Assembly: GCF_000367345.1 (NCBI RefSeq)
Contig: NZ_BARE01000008.1
Span: 58,432-122,431 of the forward strand
Source of the DNA: Sphingobium xenophagum NBRC 107872
GTDB lineage: Bacteria; Pseudomonadota; Alphaproteobacteria; Sphingomonadales; Sphingomonadaceae
Length of the DNA: 64,000 nt
Direction: 5' to 3'
This document shows positions 63,980-64,000 of this stretch, one piece after another (the stretch's first letter is position 1; each line of letters begins with the position of its first letter). The notes under the pieces are model-generated. The model searched no databases. It had not been told where the DNA came from and saw only the letters and a program-made list of their open reading frames with translations. The translations under genes were made by a program, and so were the position numbers.

Positions 63980-64000
63980 GTTGCCCTCACGATAAGGCGA

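Overview
The window reads as ordinary chromosome of an alphaproteobacterium in the Sphingomonadaceae; Sphingobium or a close relative is my best guess and the genus is not resolved. Reasons: high GC with uniform codon use, TonB-dependent receptors (TBDRs), the gene order infA-maf-rng-yacG, metX-metW, nusB next to thiL, a K+-independent proton pyrophosphatase, and several families of short palindromic repeats of the kind scattered through sphingomonad genomes. I see no prophage, insertion sequence, CRISPR array or rRNA operon.

Layout. 1-2.5 kb: the 5' part of hisC (runs off the left edge), divergent from the metX-metW methionine pair. 2.5-7.6 kb: a nucleoside deaminase and a TetR regulator, divergent from a TonB receptor and an MFS carrier that look like one uptake unit. 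7.6-13.7 kb: prfC, an aldose-epimerase-like gene, proA, a decayed GIY-YIG nuclease inside a perfect inverted repeat, and kdsA. 13.7-16.5 kb: a small HD-motif protein divergent from a membrane hydrolase/P450 pair. 16.5-23.2 kb: three tightly packed minus-strand genes (transglutaminase-DUF2126, permuted ATP-grasp/alpha-E fusion, transglutaminase), a predicted peptide-ligation/cleavage system with no established product. 23.4-25.5 kb: TPP riboswitch and thiC, whose C-terminus carries an in-frame repeat. 25.5-26.5 kb: a Cys-rich small protein and an AbrB/Doc toxin-antitoxin pair. 26.6-30.1 kb: a frameshifted TonB receptor with an unusual leader and a CheY-like receiver. 30.1-45.8 kb: GGDEF-EAL-PilZ protein, dnaN, IalB-like protein, rlmN, a small porin-like protein, a cytochrome b/molybdenum enzyme pair, cfa, DUF3297, two CHAP proteins, recF, and peroxiredoxin. 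45.9-51.7 kb: two tiny membrane peptides beside pspC, DUF72, a cyclophilin, tRNA-Phe, and the yacG/rng/maf/infA block. 50.4-55.7 kb: bioA, bioD and bioF with an M13 peptidase among them. 55.8-64 kb: DUF2490 protein, S9 peptidase, hppA, thiL, nusB and hisD, with repeats in nearly every gap.

Most worth a second look: (i) the ATP-grasp/alpha-E/transglutaminase operon; (ii) a 25-nt element, 24/25 identical, that lies inside similar short reading frames upstream of both the TonB receptor at 26.8 kb and bioF at 55.6 kb; (iii) the GIY-YIG remnant bracketed by a 32-bp perfect inverted repeat; (iv) the in-frame palindromic insertion in ThiC; (v) unlisted 27-34-residue membrane peptides around pspC.

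Coordinates were counted by hand from the sequence. Functions come from motif and family recognition without database searches.
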